Assembly (NCBI GenBank): GCA_019096065.1
Contig: JAGUCH010000003.1
Span: 1,550,001 to 1,614,000, forward strand
DNA length: 64,000 bases
Reading direction: 5' to 3'
Origin: Paracyclopina nana
Taxonomy: Eukaryota > Arthropoda > Copepoda > Cyclopoida > Cyclopettidae
Shown: positions 59,692-64,000 of the stretch, one piece after another
How positions within the stretch are numbered: the stretch's first letter is position 1
Layout of the letters: every line of letters begins with the position of its first letter
Notes under the pieces: generated by a model
Database searches by the model: none
What the model was told of the DNA's origin: nothing
The model's input: the letters and a program-made list of their open reading frames with translations, nothing else
Made by a program: the position numbers and the translations under genes

Positions 59692-62509
59692 ATGTCAGAG
59701 CCGATTTCTGTTTGGCCAATTATCATAGTATTTTCCATTCTATTCATAATTGGCTTGATTGTAGTGGTTGTGCTCATAATAACCACGTGCAAAAAGAAGA
59801 AAAATGTCACTAAAATCAAAACAGAGGTCAGCTCTTACTTAAACTTTTTAAGGCTCTTTTGGACACATTAAAAAGGCTTCATATTTATAGAATACAACTG
59901 CAAGGCAAAAAGTATCCACTGTCTCAACTTTGACAGTGCTGGATGACCATTTATTTTTGATGCCATCTGCTCCAGAAATTCTGCAAGACCTGGATGAATC
60001 CATTGAAGAGGAAGACCAAGATGAAGTCAAACCAGATATCTTGAGGCCTACCACAGCTTTCAGAGGCTCAAGAAGGAGAAGTGTCACCATTGAGTTTCTT
60101 CCAGAGAACAACACCATTTTGAAAGTGGAATCTGACTCTAATCATCAAGTTAGGAAAATTACCAAAACAAGCATCAATATTGGGGAGTTGATTAGAAGAA
60201 GAGCCAGATTGGCAGTTCACCAAGGCAGCTTTGATGACACTCTGATCAATGTCATAATTATCAAGCTGAGAAGTGACAAATTCTATGCTTGGAAGGAGAA
60301 ATTGGAAGATCAATATGAAGTAATTTTTTAAGATTTTTAAGAGAGAAACACTTTTGACACAGGGTGTATTTTTTCAAGGCTGACAGCCAAATTGGAAAGC
60401 TGACCCCACATCCAAGGTTTATAAGGTATTTGGGGACCTGCTTCAACTCAAGTACCACAGAAGCCTACATAATGTCTGACTATGCTGCTGGAGCAACTAT
60501 AGATGTACTATTAATTTTCACAGTGCACAAGACTATTACATTATTTATTATTAGGAATTATGGAGGAATCCAGATATAAAGGATGTCATGAATTTGTCAG
60601 AAGTTGAAAAGCTCCAAGCTGCAACTGACATTGCTGATGCAGTTTATTTTTTGCACAGCCATGCTCAAGTAAGATAATAAGGCATTAAATTTTTTTTGTT
60701 TCATTATTAAAATTCCAGCCTGTGATACATGGTGGGATTTGCCTTGAAAGTGTGCTGATAGATGGAGAAACCCACAGAGCAAAATTGTATGCCAAGGAAA
60801 CCCTGCGCAAAATGAATGACATGCTTGAAAAAGAGTCCAATTTCAAAGCAGCTACAGCACCTGAACTGATTTTGCAAGAAGTCAAAGACTGCTCAATTCC
60901 AACTGATGTTTGGAGCATGACAGTTGTCATCCTGGAGTTTCTCTTGGACAGCAAATGCTGGGACACTTTGGCTATTTCTCCAATGGACAGCTTTGAGTCA
61001 ATAAGGCAAGCTGTAGATCTCAAAATGGTGCCTTCCATCCTAACAATTCTGATGGGGGCAAACTCAAAGTTGCACTTTTTGTCAGAAGGGCTCCATTATG
61101 AGGCTGCTGAGAGGCCAATGGCTGTCTCAGTTTTCAAAACTTTAAGACATTTGTTGACTGAAGGTATAATTTTTTTTTTCAAAGATGAAACTGTGTAAGC
61201 TAAAAATGATTTATGTTGCAGATGCTCATGATGTTGCCAAACTCAACAGCAAGGGTGAAAGCTTTTTATTTCCTGGTAGATCTTTAAGCTGTAGACATGA
61301 TAAGAAGCTTGACAGCCCACTGATTAAGCAACAAATTGAGTGGAATGTTAGACAAGTATGAGCTAATACTATTTTTTTGACAAAATTGTATTCTAGTTGC
61401 CTCAACAGGAAATGGGTAAGAAGAAAAGAGGCCTACTCATTGGCAACTCCAACTATTTTGGCAGCAGTTTCCGAAATTTATCCATTACTCCCATCAATGA
61501 TATCAAGGACATGACAAATCTACTGCAAAAGTCAGGATTTTCTCTGGAAAACATTTTTGAATGTGTGACCAGTGCTTCTCAATTTGAGGCTATTCTCACT
61601 TACTATGTTGAAGCACTGAACAAGGAACCAGAAGAAATTGGTAAACAAAACCAAGCCCCTGAATTCCTTACTTTAATGTAGTAGCATATTTTAGATATTT
61701 TGGTAATGTATTTTGCTGGCCTGGCTGTGACAGGGTTGCCCAGCAAGCTACAGAAAAAGAAGCAAATGGGGCTTTTTCTGGACAGAGTTGGGCTGATTCA
61801 TGACTTGGCATTGGTGGCTGAAAATGAAACCTTTTTTCCTGTATCCAAGCTCCAAAGTATCCTAGCAAACCTCAATGGAATGGTCAGAAGAAAAGTCATC
61901 ATTTTGGATTGCAGAATGACAAAGCCAAGGTAATATATCTTGCCTGGTAACTCTTTTTTCCCTAAAGCATTATCCATAAAGAGAAGCATCTTAACAAATG
62001 GGCCCCAGTTTGAATAACGCGCCATTATTTTTCATAATAGGAACAAAAATAAGTGTCCTAATTGGGAGGTTCCCACAATCTCAGAAGAAGCATTAGATAG
62101 ACTGCCTACAATGTTCACAGTTTTTCCAAGGTGAGTTTTGAGAAATGAAACTTGAATGCTGAAAAGTAAGCAAAAAAATGAATTATTCAGGATTGAAGAC
62201 GGCTACAATATCGTGGCTATGGATTCACATCCAAAGAGAACCAATGGATTTTTAACTGGTTGCCTGGTTAATGTTTTAAGCACAGAATCGGGAGAGAAAG
62301 CCTCAATAGACGAGCTACCAAAGTAAGAATGGCCTCATATTAGAGATGTTGATAATTATGAATCTTTCCCAAGACTTGTGAATGTTGAGATGAAGAGTGA
62401 GGCCAGAAAGTCACGAGCTTTTCAGGGAATCAGTTGCACAGCTGATTATGTTCCAATTGAGCATAATATTTGGATGTATCCATTTTTGGGGAGAAGTCCA
62501 GAAGCATGA
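59692..62509 (+). CDS. Single-pass membrane protein with pseudokinase and degenerate caspase-like domains
   Basis: Eleven exons (59692-59826, 59891-60319, 60379-60504, 60555-60668, 60719-61163, 61222-61355, 61397-61640, 61695-61929, 62041-62130, 62191-62322, 62374-62509) join in perfect phase to 739 aa. Residues 8-32 form one transmembrane helix followed by KKKK. Residues about 110-415 are a kinase fold: VIIIKLRS keeps the beta-3 lysine, HPRFIRYLGTC is the alphaC-beta4 region, but HRD is replaced by HGG (272-274) and no DFG is present; TAPE and DVWS remain. Residues about 470-735 are caspase-like: RGLLIGNSNY, PINDIKDMTNLLQKSGF, MYFAGLA where GHG is expected, and LDCR with C615. The usual catalytic His is absent. 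Both domains look catalytically weak or dead, suggesting a receptor-proximal scaffold, perhaps in immunity or cell death (inference). Confidence 0.78.
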
Positions 62510-64000
62510 TCATCGAAAAAGGTTGTGTGATGATCATAGTCCAATGTTCCGTAATAAAAGTGATCACTTCTTTTTTATTATCAAAATTCATAAATATGTA
62601 ATATTTGGCAATGTTCCTGGGCAAGGTAACAATTTCACGAGGATAGTTGAAAGCTCATCAGGTTTTGGCAATCAAAGTTGCTTCGATTTTTGGTGCTCCC
62701 TCCCAAAATTTGGGCAGAAATCCTCTTCCAAAACTATGTTGGGTCCACCAAAGTCATAATGTTTGAATCTCCAAATCACAGATGATAATTTATTCATTTT
62801 TTCTTTTGAATTTTGGGAAATGCAGCAGCTGAAATTGCGGATGATTACTTTTGCATTCTTTTTGCAAAATGTGTCTTACCTTCATGGAATAAATTACGCT
62901 GTGCTGTGAAATCTGAACTCTTCTTCCGAAGAGATTTCTCCTGTTCCCAAGAACTTGGGCAGAGCCTTGGAAGCCGTGTCCAAGATCATTTGAATAATCA
63001 CAAAATGGCTGCCGATCATGATGGTTGCAAATTTTTAAGTTCCGAATCACTTGAAGTCTGGGAGTGTTATGACAAGAAGACCCTTGACGCTTCACCCTAT
63101 TTATACTGCCACCCTGTCAAAACGATGGGAACAAAGACATATACGCAATATGACAATCATTCGCACCAAAATAAAATTGGCTCCATTTTGAAGATTCATC
63201 ATACGTGCACTAGCCAATTGAGGTGAAACAAGACAGTATACAGAGTGTCCCCTAAAAAGGGGAGCAATTTCGCCACCTTATTTAGGGACACTCTGTATAT
63301 ACATTTTAAAAATGTTTGCATTCTTACGCATCAAATGCGTGCGTCACTGTTGACTCTGTGATTTGTGAAGGGGTTGGCCAGGAACCTTTGAATTGGACAC
63401 CCTCATAAGGAAAAATACTCTTTTTCAAGGTGACAAAATATGCGGTGGGAGCGCGTAAAAACGCGTGCACACAGTGTGTACTGCACTACATGTGTGTGCC
63501 ACACATATGGGCCATATATCTGTCCACAAAATTGCATGCTTACAGACAAAGGCATTATGGATTCTATCCCTCCACCCTGAATGCAACCAAGTTTGCCTTC
63601 AGCTTTGCCTATATACAGTACATATGCACTAGCAATATTTATGTACTCAATAGACTATAGCTTGATTCTCAGTAGGCTTTTTTACCTTTGTAACTGGTAT
63701 TTAAATAGCAAAAACCTGCTAAGGATCGGGCCTATTAAAAAAGACCATTTTATAACGAGATATTTTCCAAGATTTCACCTTTTTTTGCTGGCAATGTCAA
63801 GACTTTGTTATTAGGAAATGCAACGGTTGCACTTCGATGTAACCGTTTCAAATCGAGGAATATTGTGACAAATGAGACTGCGCTGCACGCTTTTTCCTCT
63901 AATAAAAAAATGTATTAAGTGGCTCCGAAAAAAATTGAAGGTAACATTTGATAAAGAAATGAAAGCAACGCGCGTTGCTTTCTTGTCTAGCTTTGCAGTC
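62510..64000. other. Terminal 1.5 kb without a recognised gene
   Basis: Contains a 59-bp inverted-repeat element (63239-63297). An open frame at 62813-63226 (137 codons) lacks an ATG start and any recognised domain. Confidence 0.5.
63237..63299. mobile_element. Minimal mariner-like inverted-repeat element (MITE) with TA flanks
   Basis: TACAGAGTGTCCCCTAAA (63239-63256) and TTTAGGGACACTCTGTA (63281-63297) are inverted copies with one G missing in the right arm; 24 nt lie between. TA dinucleotides flank both ends (63237-63238, 63298-63299), the duplication expected for Tc1/mariner-type insertion. No transposase is present. Confidence 0.75.

Noticed and set aside
62813..63226. 137-codon ORF near the window end
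   Set aside because: Starts with TTG, has no recognisable domain, and the opposite strand is similarly open.

Overview
This is eukaryotic, animal DNA, most likely from a pancrustacean arthropod. The genes are split by short GT-AG introns, many of 50-100 bp, and base composition is moderately AT-rich. Lineage pointers are a mod(mdg4)-like BTB gene with alternative FLYWCH exons, an arthropod-type cysteine-rich/CUB secreted protein, two DEG/ENaC (pickpocket-like) channels and an invertebrate essential myosin light chain. I cannot name the species. Most exon joins given here were checked by hand for splice dinucleotides and reading phase.

Layout. 1-5.5 kb: septin 3' end, RABL2 GTPase (a 19-bp minisatellite fills one intron), a Gly/Tyr-rich secreted protein, and an 8-exon seven-transmembrane receptor. 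6.3-9.7 kb, minus strand: extended synaptotagmin. 10.6-12.4 kb: secreted CUB-like protein. 15.2-17.1 kb: essential myosin light chain and a small four-exon secreted orphan. 18.7-21.6 kb: a protein joining ankyrin-like repeats, an XK-like membrane domain and an OTU protease domain, just downstream of a foldback element. 23.0-25.0 kb: BTB/FLYWCH gene with three alternative last exons. 25.2-28.1 kb, minus strand: sphingosine kinase. 29.7-32.0 kb: carbohydrate sulfotransferase. 33.0-34.1 kb: three-exon orphan. 34.7-40.0 kb: DEG/ENaC channel 1. 41.3-42.0 kb: DNPH1. 43.8-45.9 kb, minus strand: U2AF2. 47.0-49.1 kb: PFDN6-BLOC1S5-TMEM199 cluster. 50.1-52.2 kb: three orphans. 53.1-53.8 kb, minus strand: Rab6. 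54.8-57.5 kb: RBM8A-MED10-CDIN1-SSU72 cluster. 58.0-59.3 kb: DEG/ENaC channel 2. 59.7-62.5 kb: a membrane protein with a pseudokinase and a degenerate caspase-like domain. The last 1.5 kb holds a tiny inverted-repeat element and no recognised gene.

Three things stand out. First, two gene clusters look like true operons: the BLOC1S5 and TMEM199 reading frames overlap by 13 nt, and CDIN1 and SSU72 are separated by 2 nt. Second, there are two unusual domain fusions, TM-pseudokinase-caspase-like and ankyrin-XK-OTU. Third, there is a compact alternative-last-exon array of FLYWCH zinc fingers. The operon genes are mostly housekeeping (RNA processing, transcription, chaperone, trafficking), as is usual for polycistronic units in animals that have them.
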